A stretch of DNA of 64,000 nt from an uncultured Deefgea sp. (GCF_947072475.1 NZ_CAMTIA010000007.1:26612-90611); one strand, 5' to 3'; positions 34,475 to 45,420 are shown, numbered from the stretch's first letter. Notes: generated by a model from the letters alone, not told the origin. Numbers and translations are program-made.

Positions 34475-36445
34475 ATGAATGAAATATTCAATTTATGGTT
34501 TAAATTATCAATGCCGCATTTTAAATTTCGCCGCGCCACACTCTGCGTCACACTGGGCCTAAGCTTTGGTTCAGCTCACGCCATGACCATGGGCGAATTG
34601 CAATTACAGTCCTATATCGGACAACCCTTTCGCGGCCTTGTACCCTACCGTTTAAATGCCGGCGAAGCGATCAATGAACAATGCATTGAATTACGCGCAT
34701 CTAACAATGAATTACCCGGCTTAGGCCCAGCCACCATTCAAATTCGTCCCAATGGGGAAAACAGTGGCGTATTACTAATCGAATCACGCTCGGCAGTCGG
34801 CGAACCGACAATTGCTTTTGCGGTGAAGCTCGCCTGCGCCAATCAACAAATGACGCGGGATTTCACCGCCTTTTTAAATATCGCCCCAACCGGCGCCGAG
34901 CGCGAAATATCCAGTCGCCCCCTGCCACGTGAAGTGCGCCCTCGTCGAGCTGAATCCAGCAATGCGCAAGACGTATCGCCGAGAACAGATCATCAGCTCA
35001 CGCTGAAAAAACCGATGAGTTTGCGCGAACTCACCAAGCGCTATTACCCCGAAAATACGCCGCAATATCCTCGCTACTTACAAAAACTCAGCGCTAGCAA
35101 TCCTGATCTTGACCCGAATGCCGCACTGAGTGCCGGTACTGTGGTGAGCATTCCCGATAAATTACGTTCAGTACGAAAAAAAACGCCAACCACGCCGACA
35201 GTAGAAGCAGGTCAATTGCGACTCGATAGCGAACCGAGTCAACGCACTAAACCAACAGGCACGCCATCCACCGCGCAATACACGCAAGGTTTAGAAGAGA
35301 AAGTCAAAACCCTAGAAGAATTACAGCTCAAATTACAACTGGAAGTCGAGCAACTGAATACGCGCCTAAGCCAGCTCAACACCAGCCAGCCGATCGCCAG
35401 CGCACCTGAGGCGCTCATCACCGCCAGTACGGTGACGGCCGTCAGCAACACCACCGCCGCAGCCGCCCCCGGCATCAGTGCCAGTCAGCCGAACAAAAAA
35501 CGCATTATGCCTGCGCCAGAAATCGCCGAGCCCGCGAGCAAGACGCCAACTTGGCTGATTGGTTTAGGTTTAGTTGGCATCGTAACGACGGTCGGCGGCT
35601 GGCTATTTTGGCGTCGTCGCCAAGCGCAGCCAGCAAATGAGCTCGCTCCCCATAGCGAACAAACCTTGATGGGGCAATTTAAAACCTATGCCACACGGCA
35701 TAAAGCCAGCGAACACACGCCAACCATGATGTCTTTTTTACATCATCCTGGTGCAGGAATTGAAGTCAGCGATTTTGATTCCGTCGATTTGGCACGCATC
35801 CAAATTATGTTGGGACAAGGTGAAGTCGCCGAGGCGATTGATTTGCTGTATCGCAGCATTGATGAAGACCCAGAAGATATCGAGCGTTGGTTAATGCTAT
35901 TCCGAGTTTTCCGCCAACAAGGCATGAAAACCGAATATGCCAATTTGGCAAAAAACTTAAGCCTGATTGTTAAAGACGAAGCCGATTGGGAACTGGTGCG
36001 TAATATCGGCTCAAAACTTGATCCAGAAAATGAGCTCTATCAACGCCAAAATCGCCCGAATACGATGGCGGCCGATGTCATCACGGCAGATAGCAAAAGG
36101 GTCGAGCTAGATATCCATCCCGAGTCCACACCGGCCACGATGATGCATGCCTTCTTAGATATCGAAACCCCGCTCGCCCCAACGCCAACGCCGACGATGG
36201 ACTTTGCAATCAGCGAAGTCGTGCCAATGACCACGCCAGCCGTCATGTTGGATATTCAACTGCCTGAAATGCACGATGAAATACAAGATATCTCGTTTCA
36301 AGCCACCGAGGAAATCGAAATGTTTCCGGCTTTTGAGCCCGAAATCGAGGTAGACAGCCCTGATTCAATCGTGCCACATTTGGATTTTCTTGACTTCAAT
36401 TCAGAGAACGAATCACCGCCAGAGCGCAAACGTCATCTCGAGTAA
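34475..36445 (+). CDS. fimV: FimV/HubP family cell-pole protein
   Basis: 656 residues from the ATG at 34475, which has AGAAGG 7 nt upstream; an in-frame ATG at 34457 is less well placed. A signal sequence precedes the conserved FimV N-terminal domain (LQLQSYIGQPFRGLVPY, starting about residue 42). Then a LysM-like peptidoglycan-binding module (LTLKKPMSLRELTKRYY, about 170-230), a coiled coil (about 275-305), one membrane helix (WLIGLGLVGIVTTVGGW) and a TPR-like cytoplasmic part (GQGEVAEAIDLLYRSI) with an acidic C-terminal tail. Such proteins organise pole-located machinery such as type IV pili. Shorter than Pseudomonas FimV. hemC follows 69 bp downstream. Confidence 0.87.
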   Translation: MNEIFNLWFKLSMPHFKFRRATLCVTLGLSFGSAHAMTMGELQLQSYIGQPFRGLVPYRLNAGEAINEQCIELRASNNELPGLGPATIQIRPNGENSGVLLIESRSAVGEPTIAFAVKLACANQQMTRDFTAFLNIAPTGAEREISSRPLPREVRPRRAESSNAQDVSPRTDHQLTLKKPMSLRELTKRYYPENTPQYPRYLQKLSASNPDLDPNAALSAGTVVSIPDKLRSVRKKTPTTPTVEAGQLRLDSEPSQRTKPTGTPSTAQYTQGLEEKVKTLEELQLKLQLEVEQLNTRLSQLNTSQPIASAPEALITASTVTAVSNTTAAAAPGISASQPNKKRIMPAPEIAEPASKTPTWLIGLGLVGIVTTVGGWLFWRRRQAQPANELAPHSEQTLMGQFKTYATRHKASEHTPTMMSFLHHPGAGIEVSDFDSVDLARIQIMLGQGEVAEAIDLLYRSIDEDPEDIERWLMLFRVFRQQGMKTEYANLAKNLSLIVKDEADWELVRNIGSKLDPENELYQRQNRPNTMAADVITADSKRVELDIHPESTPATMMHAFLDIETPLAPTPTPTMDFAISEVVPMTTPAVMLDIQLPEMHDEIQDISFQATEEIEMFPAFEPEIEVDSPDSIVPHLDFLDFNSENESPPERKRHLE

Positions 36446-36514
36446 GTCGCGGGCAACGCATGCTGCATCGCGCATGTTAGACTGCTGTTTTTGTCTGACT
36501 GAAGGATTTTTCTT

Positions 36515-37450
36515 ATGAGCCCAACTCTGCCGACCCAAGTGATCATCGCCACTCGCGAAAGTCCGCTGGCACTCTGGCAAGCTCATTTTGTGAAGTCTTG
36601 GCTAGAAAAAACCTATCCGAATTTATCGGTTCAATTGCTTGGCATCACCACCCAAGGCGATAAAATTTTAGACGTCACCCTCAACAAAATTGGCGGCAAG
36701 GGCTTGTTTGTTAAAGAACTCGAGCAAGCCATGAGCGAGGGGCGCGCCGATTTGGCCGTGCATTCAATGAAAGACGTCCCCATGGTGTTGCCCGAAGGCT
36801 TTAGTCTGGCGGCCATCGGTGAGCGCGAAGATCCGCGTGACGCCTTTGTCTCAAATCGATTCAAACATCCGGACGAGCTGCCTGCGGGTGCGATTGTCGG
36901 CACCGCTAGCTTGCGCCGCGAAAGCCAAATTCGCTCGATTTACCCGCATTTAGTGGTTAAACCATTGCGTGGCAATGTCGGCACCCGTCTCAAAAAACTC
37001 GACGACGGTGAGTTTGACGCCATCATTTTAGCGGCGGCTGGTTTAAAACGACTTGGCCTCACCGAGCGCATCGCTTGCGAGCTGTCGCCTGAAATTAGCC
37101 TACCCGCACCGGGGCAAGGCGCAGTGGGGATTGAAATTCGCAGCGATCGCGCCGATTTAATGGCCTTGCTCGCGCCATTTAATCACGTAGAAACCGCTGC
37201 TTGCGTCACTGCCGAACGGGCTTTATCGCGTCGTTTAAATGGCTCATGCCAGATTCCGCTGGCGGCTTATGCCACCAATGAAGACGGCTTTTTACGCTTA
37301 CGCGGTTTAGTGGCCATGCCCGATGGCAGTCATCGTGTGGTCGCCGAATCCAATGGCTCATTCGCGGCTGCGGATGGCTTAGGGCGTATCGTTGCCGATT
37401 TACTCTGCACCGAAGGCGCTCGTGAGATTCTTAAACAACTAGCGGTATGA
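36515..37450 (+). CDS. hemC: Porphobilinogen deaminase (hydroxymethylbilane synthase)
   Basis: Joins four porphobilinogens into hydroxymethylbilane in heme synthesis. 311 residues, the normal length. [30 protein letters not shown] and the dipyrromethane-cofactor cysteine in [13 protein letters not shown] (Cys about 244) are intact. AAGGA before the ATG. Overlaps hemD by 4 bp and heads hemCDXY. Confidence 0.97.
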   Translation: MSPTLPTQVIIATRESPLALWQAHFVKSWLEKTYPNLSVQLLGITTQGDKILDVTLNKIGGKGLFVKELEQAMSEGRADLAVHSMKDVPMVLPEGFSLAAIGEREDPRDAFVSNRFKHPDELPAGAIVGTASLRRESQIRSIYPHLVVKPLRGNVGTRLKKLDDGEFDAIILAAAGLKRLGLTERIACELSPEISLPAPGQGAVGIEIRSDRADLMALLAPFNHVETAACVTAERALSRRLNGSCQIPLAAYATNEDGFLRLRGLVAMPDGSHRVVAESNGSFAAADGLGRIVADLLCTEGAREILKQLAV

Positions 37451-38217
37451 CTTTAGCGCTTGCTGGCTTGCGATTATGGATTACTCGGCCTGAAGCACAG
37501 TCGGGGTATTTAGCTGCGGCGCTCTCTAAACAAGGCGCACAGTGCCATACCCTTCCGTTGCTGACCATAGCGCCGCCCAATCCAGCGCAAGAACTACAAA
37601 ACGCGCTCGCGCAGCTTGATCAATTTGACTTGGCGATTTTTATTAGCCCTTCGGCATTAGATCAAGTGATGTTGGCGCGCTCAACGCCTTGGCCCAGTCA
37701 TTTACCCGTTGCCGTCATTGGTCCTGGCAGTGCCGAACGAGCCGCCCAATTGGGCATGCAGCACATTATTTGTCCTGCACAGCAATTTGATGGTGAAGGC
37801 TTATTGGCGACGCTGGGCGATCAAACCGGCAAAAAAATTGTGCTGTTTCGTGGCAATGGTGGCCGCGATATTTTGCCCTCGGGCTTAATCGCGGCGGGTG
37901 CGAGCGTACAATTGGTGACGGCTTATCAGCGCAGCGTTGCCGCTTTAGATCGGCAACAGATTGAGCAACAATTGGCGGTGGGTTGTGATGGCATTATTAT
38001 TTCTAGCTCAGAAGCGGCACAACACTTATTGAACTGGGCTGGAGAGCAAGCGCAGCTCAAGTTACAATGTAGGCTCTATTTTGTTCCGCACCCACGAATT
38101 GCCGCAGCTCTAAAAGCGCATGGCGCTCAGCATATAGTGCCAACCGAGGCGGGCGATGATGGCATTACCCGTTCGATTTGCCGGTATTTTTCACCGGTTT
38201 CATCTCAAAAAGTGTAG
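37447..38217 (+). CDS. hemD: Uroporphyrinogen-III synthase
   Basis: Cyclises hydroxymethylbilane to uroporphyrinogen III with inversion of ring D. 256 residues with the two alpha/beta lobes of the family: [16 protein letters not shown] at the start, [33 protein letters not shown] and [13 protein letters not shown]. Sequence conservation in HemD is low, so position between hemC and hemX supports the call. Start overlaps hemC (ATGA). Confidence 0.93.
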   Translation: MTLALAGLRLWITRPEAQSGYLAAALSKQGAQCHTLPLLTIAPPNPAQELQNALAQLDQFDLAIFISPSALDQVMLARSTPWPSHLPVAVIGPGSAERAAQLGMQHIICPAQQFDGEGLLATLGDQTGKKIVLFRGNGGRDILPSGLIAAGASVQLVTAYQRSVAALDRQQIEQQLAVGCDGIIISSSEAAQHLLNWAGEQAQLKLQCRLYFVPHPRIAAALKAHGAQHIVPTEAGDDGITRSICRYFSPVSSQKV

Positions 38218-38223
38218 AGCCCG

Positions 38224-39261
38224 ATGAATCAAGACAACCCAAATACTTTTTCTGCGGCACTCAACAGCGCGCCGCGTCATTTTGCGCAGCAACCGGCGCT
38301 GATATTAGCGATTGTGGCCATTTTAGCCAGTGCTGGCGCTTGGCTATACCAGCAAAACGCCATGGAATCACTCAAGCTCGAACTCAGCCGTGAATTGGCC
38401 AGCAATAATCAACTGCAGCAAGCGCTACGCCAATCCAGCCTAGAGTCTAGCCAAGCACAACAAAAAATCATCTCGCGCCTCGATATTCAAGAAAGCAAGC
38501 AAGCTGAGGCCGGCGCGCGACAAGAAGCGCTCAATCATATGTACGACAACCTTAGCCGAGGTGAAACCTTACATAGTCTGGCCGAAGTCGAGCAAATGCT
38601 GTCGTTTGCCAGCCAACAATTACAAATTGCCGGTGATATCAATAGCGCATTAACCGCGTTAAATAATATCGACGTGCAACTGGCTCAACTGAATCGCCCT
38701 GAGCTGATCAGTGTTCGCCAAGCGCTAACGAAAGACATCAACACCTTAAAAGGAACGCCCTATCTCGATGTGATCGGCATTACCGCCAAGCTCAATAGCA
38801 TTATTGATAGTGTTGATCAGTTGCCGCTGATTGTTGATGCCGGACACACTATCGCACCGACGCATCAAGCCAATACTCAGCACAATACCGCGCAACGCTT
38901 TGGCGCTGAGATTTGGCATGAACTCAAGCAGCTGATTCAAATCCGCCGCATCGATCAACCTGATCTGATCTTGTTATCGCCTGAGCAAGGTTTCTTTTTG
39001 CGAGAAAACATTAAATTGCGCCTACTCAATGCCCGCGCCGCATTATTACTGCGTAACGAAACTGCATTTCGTAGCGATCTCAAAGCCACTGAGCGTTATT
39101 TACAGCAATTTTTTGATGCCCGCGCCCCTGCCACTGACAATGCGATTAAGGTCTTGCGCCAACTACAGACGCAACCTCTCGCGATCACCATGCCCGACTT
39201 AAGCGCCAGCTTAACTGCCGTTCGCGCAGCACGCACCACTGCAGAGAGGGCCAAGCCGTGA
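38224..39261 (+). CDS. hemX: HemX-like membrane protein (uroporphyrinogen-III C-methyltransferase-like)
   Basis: 345 residues. A cytoplasmic tail, one membrane helix (ALILAIVAILASAGAWLY, about 23-40), a coiled coil (about 45-105) and a helical C-terminal domain with LLSPEQGFFLRENIKLRLL, a hallmark of the HemX family. Despite old naming there is no methyltransferase motif, so it is probably a scaffold or regulatory membrane protein of heme synthesis. Between hemD (6 bp) and hemY (overlap of 4 bp). Confidence 0.9.
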   Translation: MNQDNPNTFSAALNSAPRHFAQQPALILAIVAILASAGAWLYQQNAMESLKLELSRELASNNQLQQALRQSSLESSQAQQKIISRLDIQESKQAEAGARQEALNHMYDNLSRGETLHSLAEVEQMLSFASQQLQIAGDINSALTALNNIDVQLAQLNRPELISVRQALTKDINTLKGTPYLDVIGITAKLNSIIDSVDQLPLIVDAGHTIAPTHQANTQHNTAQRFGAEIWHELKQLIQIRRIDQPDLILLSPEQGFFLRENIKLRLLNARAALLLRNETAFRSDLKATERYLQQFFDARAPATDNAIKVLRQLQTQPLAITMPDLSASLTAVRAARTTAERAKP

Positions 39262-40448
39262 GATTCTTAATCTGGTTTATTGGTTTATTTTCACTGGCGG
39301 TTGGCTTAACGCTATTTGCCCAAGTCAATAGCGGCTACGCTTTGATCTTTCTACCGCCTTGGCGGCTTGAAATCTCGCTGAATATTTTTATTCTGCTCTT
39401 GATTGGCTCGGTGATTGTGCTGTATTTGGGGCTGCGGATGCTGGCTGAATTAGGCGGCCTACCCGAGCGAGTACGCCGCTATCGTTTGCGCCAGCAAGAA
39501 ATCGCGTCGGTGCAGCTCGAACGAGAAGCACGCACAGCATTTTATGAGGGACGCTTTCAGCGTTCAGAACGACTCGCCAGCGAAGCTTTTGCGGCCAGTC
39601 CCAATGATGCAGCGTATGCAGTAAATGGTTTATTGGCAGCGCGGGCCGCGCATTCAATGCGTGATTACGCCAAACGCGATGCTTATTTCGAGCAATTACA
39701 AGCCCGGCTTGGTGAGCAACATTTAGCGACATTGATGTCAATGGCCGAGCTTTATCTCGATGAGCGCCGCTACAACGAAGCGAGCCAAGCCATTGCTGCG
39801 GCGCGTGAAATCAATCCCAAACTGACTGCCGCCATGAAAATCGAATTGCGTTTACGCCAACGCGAGCGCAATCCAGATGCGGTGCTCAAGCTGATTGAAC
39901 AATTGACGCGCAGCGACGCACTCGATGCTGAGCAAGCCAATCACATTCGAATTGCCGCGTATCAGCAACAATTACGCCAACATCCAATGAGCGTGCGCGA
40001 GCTAAAAGACTGGTGTCGTAAAGTCCCTGAGGCCGACAGACTTAATCCACAATTGGCCGCCAGCATCGCAACTCAATATCAAGAACAAGGCGAACCCGCG
40101 CTCGCTCGCGAGACTTTGGCGGCCGCCATTGATGCTGAATGGAATAGTGAATTACTCGAGCAATATGGCGTGCTTGGGCTGCGCGGCGAAGCGCTAACCG
40201 CCCAGTTGCAACAGGCCGAACAATGGCTTAAACAGCATCCGAATGACCATCGTTTATTACTGACTTTGGGGCGTTTATGCTATCAGCGCGAGCTATGGGG
40301 CAAGGCACAGACCTATTTAGAAGCCAGCATTGCCGTTAAACCGACCGCCATTGCCCATGCTGAATTAGCCCGATTGCTTGATCAACTCGAGCATACCGAA
40401 CAAGCCAACTTACATTACCGCGCCAGCTTAAGCATTGCGCTCAGCTAG
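39258..40448 (+). CDS. hemY: HemY-like membrane TPR protein
   Basis: 396 residues. Two N-terminal membrane helices (about 5-22 and 40-60), then tetratricopeptide-like helices through the C terminus (AYAVNGLLAARAAHSMRDY, LLTLGRLCYQRELWGKAQTY). This is the proteobacterial HemY (HemY_N plus TPR), not the Gram-positive protoporphyrinogen oxidase of the same name. Role in heme metabolism is indicated mostly by linkage to hemCDX. Last gene of the operon, followed by a strong terminator. Confidence 0.91.
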   Translation: MRFLIWFIGLFSLAVGLTLFAQVNSGYALIFLPPWRLEISLNIFILLLIGSVIVLYLGLRMLAELGGLPERVRRYRLRQQEIASVQLEREARTAFYEGRFQRSERLASEAFAASPNDAAYAVNGLLAARAAHSMRDYAKRDAYFEQLQARLGEQHLATLMSMAELYLDERRYNEASQAIAAAREINPKLTAAMKIELRLRQRERNPDAVLKLIEQLTRSDALDAEQANHIRIAAYQQQLRQHPMSVRELKDWCRKVPEADRLNPQLAASIATQYQEQGEPALARETLAAAIDAEWNSELLEQYGVLGLRGEALTAQLQQAEQWLKQHPNDHRLLLTLGRLCYQRELWGKAQTYLEASIAVKPTAIAHAELARLLDQLEHTEQANLHYRASLSIALS

Positions 40449-40467
40449 TTGGCGTTGTTTATCGACA

Positions 40468-40497
40468 GCAAAAAGGCGGCTTAGCCGCCTTTTTTAT
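40468..40497. terminator. Terminator of hemCDXY, also usable by sixA
   Basis: Stem AAAAGGCGGC/GCCGCCTTTT with a TTA loop and T tract on the plus strand, A tract on the other side. It lies between the convergent hemY and sixA stops. Confidence 0.85.
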
Positions 40498-40500
40498 TGC

Positions 40501-40962
40501 TCAAACTAACTCCGGCCCCAATGCCGCCTTGAGCACATACTTAACTCGGCCATCCATCACGCGACGTTGAATCCACCAAATTCCGCCTTTGCGCGTAGGC
40601 CAATCGAGCTCTTTACCCGTCAATAACAGCGATGCCACTTGGCCAATATGCGGCTGATGGCCGACCATCACCACCACTTTGCCGATATCGCGTGGCCAAT
40701 GCGCTAGCTCTAAATAGGCCGCGTTAAAGCCACCTAGATTAATTCGCGAATCCACCACCGCATCCGCGCGAAGATATTGTACGGTGGCTTGACTGCGAAC
40801 TGCCTCACTACAAATCAGACGATATTGCGCCACATCTTTGAGCTGAGCTCGCAGCCAAGCAGCCATTTTCTTCGCCTGCTTGACGCCTTTGGGCGTGAGT
40901 GGCCGCGCCAGATCATCCGGCCCTTCTGCTGCATCAGCATGGCGCCATAGAATTAAATCCAT
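40501..40962 (-). CDS. sixA: Phosphohistidine phosphatase SixA
   Basis: 153 residues, a small histidine-phosphatase-fold enzyme. The catalytic motif is LWRHADA (RHG-like, here RHA, as in SixA), with MVGHQPHIG near the C terminus. SixA dephosphorylates phosphohistidine in phosphorelay proteins. It starts 3 bp after the ppk1 stop, so the two are co-transcribed; a ppk-sixA pair is common in betaproteobacteria. Confidence 0.9.
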   Translation of the reverse strand: MDLILWRHADAAEGPDDLARPLTPKGVKQAKKMAAWLRAQLKDVAQYRLICSEAVRSQATVQYLRADAVVDSRINLGGFNAAYLELAHWPRDIGKVVVMVGHQPHIGQVASLLLTGKELDWPTRKGGIWWIQRRVMDGRVKYVLKAALGPELV

Positions 40963-40965
40963 CGA

Positions 40966-43044
40966 TTAATTCCGTGTTCCGGCCGCTAAATCGGCGAGTA
41001 ACTGCGCTTGTGCCGATCTGATTTTGCCGCCACGCGCAACTTTTCGACGATAACGCCCGTCTGAAAGCATTTCCCACGCCTGAGAATTGTCCACCAAGAA
41101 TGGCCGCAAACTTTCACGAATCACGCGGCGCTTCACTTTGGGATTTAAAATCGGAAATGCAATTTCAATACGACGGAATAAATTACGTCCCATCCAATCG
41201 GCACTGGATAAATACACGTCTTCTGCGCCATCATTGAGGAAATAAAACACGCGATGATGCTCTAAGAAGCGACCAATGACCGAACGAACTCGGATATTTT
41301 CTGAAACGCCAGGCAAACCAGGACGCAAAGCGCATACGCCACGCACAATCAAATGAATGGTCACGCCGGCATTCGAAGCCTCATACAATTTATCAATAAT
41401 TGAGGGCTCAAGTAGCGAATTCATTTTGGCGATAATCACCGCTTTACGTTCAGCCTTGGCATGCACGATTTCACGCTCAATCGCGGCGATAAATTGGCTA
41501 TGCAGCGTAAATGGCGCTTGCCACAGGGCGTGATGATCCCCCGCCAAACCCAAACCCGTGAGCTGCATAAACACATCATTCACATCGCTGGTAATATCAC
41601 AATTGGCCGTCAACAAACCAAAGTCGGTATATAGCTTGGCCGTTCGAGGGTGATAGTTACCCGTGCCGACGTGCGCGTAGCGATGCAACAGCCCCTCTTC
41701 ACGGCGAACAATCAGCAGCATTTTGGCATGCGTTTTATAGCCATATACGCCATACACCACATGAGCACCGACGCTTTCTAGCTTCGCAGCCCAATTGATA
41801 TTGGCTTCTTCATCAAAACGCGCCATCAACTCAACCACCACGGTAACTTCTTTACCGCGAATCGCCGCCTCTTTAAGCGCATCCATCAAGACCGACTCGG
41901 CGCCAGTACGATAAATCGTCATTTTAATCGCGACCACCTGCGGATCACGCGCTGCTTGCTGTAGCAAATCGACGACGGGCGTAAAGCTTTGGTAGGGATG
42001 GTGCAACAAAATATCACTGTGTCGAATCGCCGAGAAGAAATCGGCTTGTTTGCGTAGCTCAGGGGGAATGCCCGGCATAAACGGTATATATTTCAAATCC
42101 GGGCGATCGACTTGATCTGGCACTTGCATTAAACGCACCAAATTCACCGGCCCATTCACCCGATAAATGTCTTCTGGCAGCAAGCCAAATTGCGACGACA
42201 AAAAGTCTTGTAAATGCCGTGGGCAATTATCGGCCAATTCTAAGCGAACAGCATCACCATAAGGGCGTTGCGATAACTCGCCTTCAATCGCTGCGCGCAG
42301 ATCTTTGATGTCTTCATCATCAACCGATACATCGGAATCACGCGTTACCCGGAATTGATAGCAACCGAGGACATGCATACCAGAAAATAGCTCATCGATG
42401 TGCGCATGCAAAATTGACGATAAAAAGACAAAGCCATGCTGGGTACCGGCGATTTCATCGGGCATTTTGACAAAGCGCGGAAAAATACGCGGCGCTTGAA
42501 CAATCGCAATCCCCGAATTACGGCCAAAGGCATCTGGGCCTTCTAACTCAACAATAAAATTGAGCATTTTGTTAGATAAACGTGGGAATGGATGCGAAGG
42601 ATCCAAACCAATCGGCGTCAAAATCGGCTTTAATTCACGGAAGAAATAATTTCTAACCCATTCACGCTGCGCTTCAGTCCATAAACTACGCCGAAAGAAA
42701 TAAATCCCTTCGGTTTCCATTGCTGGAAACACATTTTCACGCAAAATTCGATATTGTCTTTCAACCAAATCATGCGCTTCTTTGGTGACCAATTCAAAAG
42801 CATGATGCGGGGTAATCCCTTCTGGCAATAGCCGTGAAGGATTGTGCCGGATATTTTCTTTTAACCACGCCATCCTCACTTCAAAAAACTCATCCAGATT
42901 GCTCGACACAATGCACAAAAACTTCAAGCGCTCCAAAAGTGGATTGCGCACGTCCTCGGCTTGCGCCAAAACACGGCGGTTAAATTCAAGTAAACCCAAT
43001 TCACGATTGAGCAAGAGTTGATTGTCGGCGGGTTTGTAAGTCAT
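40966..43044 (-). CDS. ppk1: Polyphosphate kinase 1
   Basis: Makes inorganic polyphosphate from ATP, reversibly. 692 residues, normal length. LLNRELGLLEFNRRVLAQA at the N terminus, ALKEAAIRGKEVTVVVEL in the phospholipase D-like core, and the autophosphorylated-histidine segment KTHAKMLLIVRRE are visible; YAHVGTGNYHP also belongs to the active site. First gene of ppk1-sixA. A polyphosphate-dependent glucokinase-like gene lies at 58758-59531. Confidence 0.96.
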   Translation of the reverse strand: MTYKPADNQLLLNRELGLLEFNRRVLAQAEDVRNPLLERLKFLCIVSSNLDEFFEVRMAWLKENIRHNPSRLLPEGITPHHAFELVTKEAHDLVERQYRILRENVFPAMETEGIYFFRRSLWTEAQREWVRNYFFRELKPILTPIGLDPSHPFPRLSNKMLNFIVELEGPDAFGRNSGIAIVQAPRIFPRFVKMPDEIAGTQHGFVFLSSILHAHIDELFSGMHVLGCYQFRVTRDSDVSVDDEDIKDLRAAIEGELSQRPYGDAVRLELADNCPRHLQDFLSSQFGLLPEDIYRVNGPVNLVRLMQVPDQVDRPDLKYIPFMPGIPPELRKQADFFSAIRHSDILLHHPYQSFTPVVDLLQQAARDPQVVAIKMTIYRTGAESVLMDALKEAAIRGKEVTVVVELMARFDEEANINWAAKLESVGAHVVYGVYGYKTHAKMLLIVRREEGLLHRYAHVGTGNYHPRTAKLYTDFGLLTANCDITSDVNDVFMQLTGLGLAGDHHALWQAPFTLHSQFIAAIEREIVHAKAERKAVIIAKMNSLLEPSIIDKLYEASNAGVTIHLIVRGVCALRPGLPGVSENIRVRSVIGRFLEHHRVFYFLNDGAEDVYLSSADWMGRNLFRRIEIAFPILNPKVKRRVIRESLRPFLVDNSQAWEMLSDGRYRRKVARGGKIRSAQAQLLADLAAGTRN

Positions 43045-43119
43045 GGCAGCGCTCTTTGATGGCGATTGAGGTCAATTGAATCAGCTTCTAACTCAGCTTA
43101 TGCAACGCTTTTAAAACAC

Positions 43120-43143
43120 AACAGGCCGCAAATGCGGCCTGTT
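43120..43143 (-). terminator. Terminator of yggX
   Basis: Stem AACAGGCCGC pairs with GCGGCCTGTT around ATTT. On the minus strand it is followed by GTGTTTTAA. It lies just past the yggX stop. Confidence 0.75.
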
Positions 43144-43155
43144 TGATCATATCAA

Positions 43156-43422
43156 TTACTGTGGCACGTAGCCTTGTACGGCATCAGCACCTGAACCAAA
43201 GAAGTAATTTTCCAATTGCTGTTGCAAGTATTTACGGGCACTTGGATCCGCCAAACTCAAACGATTTTCATTAATCAACATCGTTTGGTGCTTCACCCAA
43301 GCAGCCCAAGCTTCTTTAGACACTTGTGCATATACTTTCTTACCTAGCTCACCGGGTAGCGGTGCAAAATCTAATCCTTCAGCTTCACGGCCTAATTTGA
43401 CACACTGAACAGTACGGCTCAT
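43156..43422 (-). CDS. yggX: Fe(2+)-trafficking / oxidative damage protection protein
   Basis: 88 residues, the family size. [19 protein letters not shown] at the N terminus carries the conserved Cys, and [19 protein letters not shown] is the family core. YggX protects iron-sulfur clusters and is linked to oxidative-stress resistance; how it handles iron is debated. Monocistronic between ppk1 and ychF, all on the minus strand. Confidence 0.95.
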   Translation of the reverse strand: MSRTVQCVKLGREAEGLDFAPLPGELGKKVYAQVSKEAWAAWVKHQTMLINENRLSLADPSARKYLQQQLENYFFGSGADAVQGYVPQ

Positions 43423-43470
43423 TTAATGCCTCCATATTATTACAATAATGTTTCAGTTCAATGACAATCA

Positions 43471-44562
43471 TTAAACGTTAAATAAGAAATTGAGTACGTC
43501 ACCGTCTTTTACAACATATTCCTTGCCTTCAGCGCGCATTTTGCCGGCTTCTTTGGCGCCTTGCTCACCCTTATAAGCGATGAAGTCTTCAAAGGCGATC
43601 GTTTGTGCACGAATAAAGCCACGCTCAAAATCGGTATGGATCACACCCGCCGCTTGCGGTGCGGTGTCGCCTTTGTGAATCGTCCACGCGCGAACTTCTT
43701 TCACACCGGCAGTGAAATAGGTTTGCAGGCCGAGTAATTCGTAACCGGCGCGAATCAAACGATTCAAACCTGGCTCGGCTTGGCCGAGTGATTCCAAAAA
43801 TTCAACTTTATCGGCTTCGTCTAACTCTGCGATCTCGCTTTCAATCGACGCGCAAACAGCAACGACCGGTGCACCTTCGAGCGCAGCATGGGCTTTTACT
43901 TTATCGAGCAATGGATTGTTGTCAAAACCATCTTCGGCAACGTTGGCCACATACATCGCGGGTTTGATCGTCAGCAAGCATAACGGTTTGATCGCTGCTT
44001 TTTCGTCATCTGACAATTTGAGCGAGCGCGCTGGCAACCCTTCGTTCAGATGCGGTAAGAGTTTTTCTAACACCGCGACAGTAGCCAGTGCGTCTTTGTC
44101 GCCTGAACGGGCTTTTTTACCATCACGCTGAATGGCTTTTTCGACGGTACTCATATCGGCCAAAGCCAATTCGGTGCCAATCACGATAATGTCATCGATG
44201 GGGTCAACACGGCCGGCAACGTGAATGATGTTATCGTTTTCAAAACAACGCACCACATTCACAATCGCGTCTGTTTCGCGGATATTGGCCAAGAATTGGT
44301 TACCCAAACCTTCACCTTTACTCGCGCCAGCGACTAGGCCGGCGATGTCGACAAATTCAACAATCGCCGATTGAACTTTTTGTGGATTAACAATTTTGGA
44401 TAATTCGGCTAAACGATGATCTGGCACTTCAACGATGCCGACATTCGGCTCAATGGTGCAAAATGGATAGTTAGCTGCTTCAATGCCTGAATTGGTCAAT
44501 GCATTAAATAGCGTAGATTTACCGACGTTGGGCAAGCCAACAATGCCGCACTTGAGACTCAT
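43471..44562 (-). CDS. ychF: Redox-regulated ATPase YchF
   Basis: An Obg-related P-loop protein that prefers ATP. 363 residues. [14 protein letters not shown] is Walker A (about 8-21), [14 protein letters not shown] is switch II, and the C-terminal TGS domain is present (about 270-350) ending [13 protein letters not shown]. Associates with ribosomes and responds to oxidative stress in other bacteria. Monocistronic. Confidence 0.96.
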   Translation of the reverse strand: MSLKCGIVGLPNVGKSTLFNALTNSGIEAANYPFCTIEPNVGIVEVPDHRLAELSKIVNPQKVQSAIVEFVDIAGLVAGASKGEGLGNQFLANIRETDAIVNVVRCFENDNIIHVAGRVDPIDDIIVIGTELALADMSTVEKAIQRDGKKARSGDKDALATVAVLEKLLPHLNEGLPARSLKLSDDEKAAIKPLCLLTIKPAMYVANVAEDGFDNNPLLDKVKAHAALEGAPVVAVCASIESEIAELDEADKVEFLESLGQAEPGLNRLIRAGYELLGLQTYFTAGVKEVRAWTIHKGDTAPQAAGVIHTDFERGFIRAQTIAFEDFIAYKGEQGAKEAGKMRAEGKEYVVKDGDVLNFLFNV

Positions 44563-44761
44563 GAATCATTCCTTGCTGGGCGAAATCACCCAATAAATAC
44601 TAAACCATCAATTTTAACTGATGCGAGCACCGATTGGCGCGCATCAGCAATCAAAACCGCTTATTCACGAAAAAACAGGGCAAAAATAAAGCCTTCAGAA
44701 AAACAAATGCTAATTCGCCATTTTTGCCATGCGGTTTGTGGGCTTCAGAATCAAGTTGGCA

Positions 44762-45373
44762 TTAATGCAATTGATGCTTGCTGCGCGACGATTCGCCGTT
44801 TTCACGGAAGAAATCTCGAATTTCGATGACCATTTCCGGAATTTGTTCCGCAACTTCGTTGTCATGGCGCACTAAATCAATGCCTTCTTTGAGCATATCT
44901 TCGCGCATTTCATCGTCCGAACCACTCATGATGGCCATAAACATGAACTGGCCTTCTTCTTCGTCAATCAAAGGCTGCCATTCATCTTCTGCCAAGCCAG
45001 CACCAAAGCAAAAGCCCAAGCTCCATTCTTCGATGCTGGAGTTTTGCATTGATTCATCTTCCCAATACAGCAAAGGCTCATACACGGGAGGGTCTTGCGC
45101 TAATTCATCGGCGATTTGATTGTATAAACGCATCACCAAATTAATGATGTTGTCCCCTTCTGGCAGCGCAAAAATCACCGCTTCTGGACGATCCCAGATT
45201 TGAGCCAGCCATTGACCCGGCATCACACTGGCTGGGCCAATCAAAATGGCGGTTAGATAACCATGCAACATGGATAATGACATTGCGTCTTTGCCAACGA
45301 CATCTGAATATAAAAATTGATCCAATTGATCAAGCTCTTCATCTGTCAATGGCTGCTCTAATAATAAAGACAT
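44762..45373 (-). CDS. UPF0149 / YecA family protein
   Basis: 203 residues, acidic, of the YecA/UPF0149 family (PF03695). TDEELDQLDQFLYS, MSLSMLHGYLTAILIGPA and WSLGFCFGAGLAEDEW are the family pattern. No C-terminal SEC-C zinc motif is seen. Function unknown. Downstream of, and on the same strand as, a 49-bp palindrome between it and glmU. Confidence 0.86.
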   Translation of the reverse strand: MSLLLEQPLTDEELDQLDQFLYSDVVGKDAMSLSMLHGYLTAILIGPASVMPGQWLAQIWDRPEAVIFALPEGDNIINLVMRLYNQIADELAQDPPVYEPLLYWEDESMQNSSIEEWSLGFCFGAGLAEDEWQPLIDEEEGQFMFMAIMSGSDDEMREDMLKEGIDLVRHDNEVAEQIPEMVIEIRDFFRENGESSRSKHQLH

Positions 45374-45420
45374 ACACTACTCCAAGAATAAAACACGAAA
45401 TCGGCAAGCCGATTTACCAT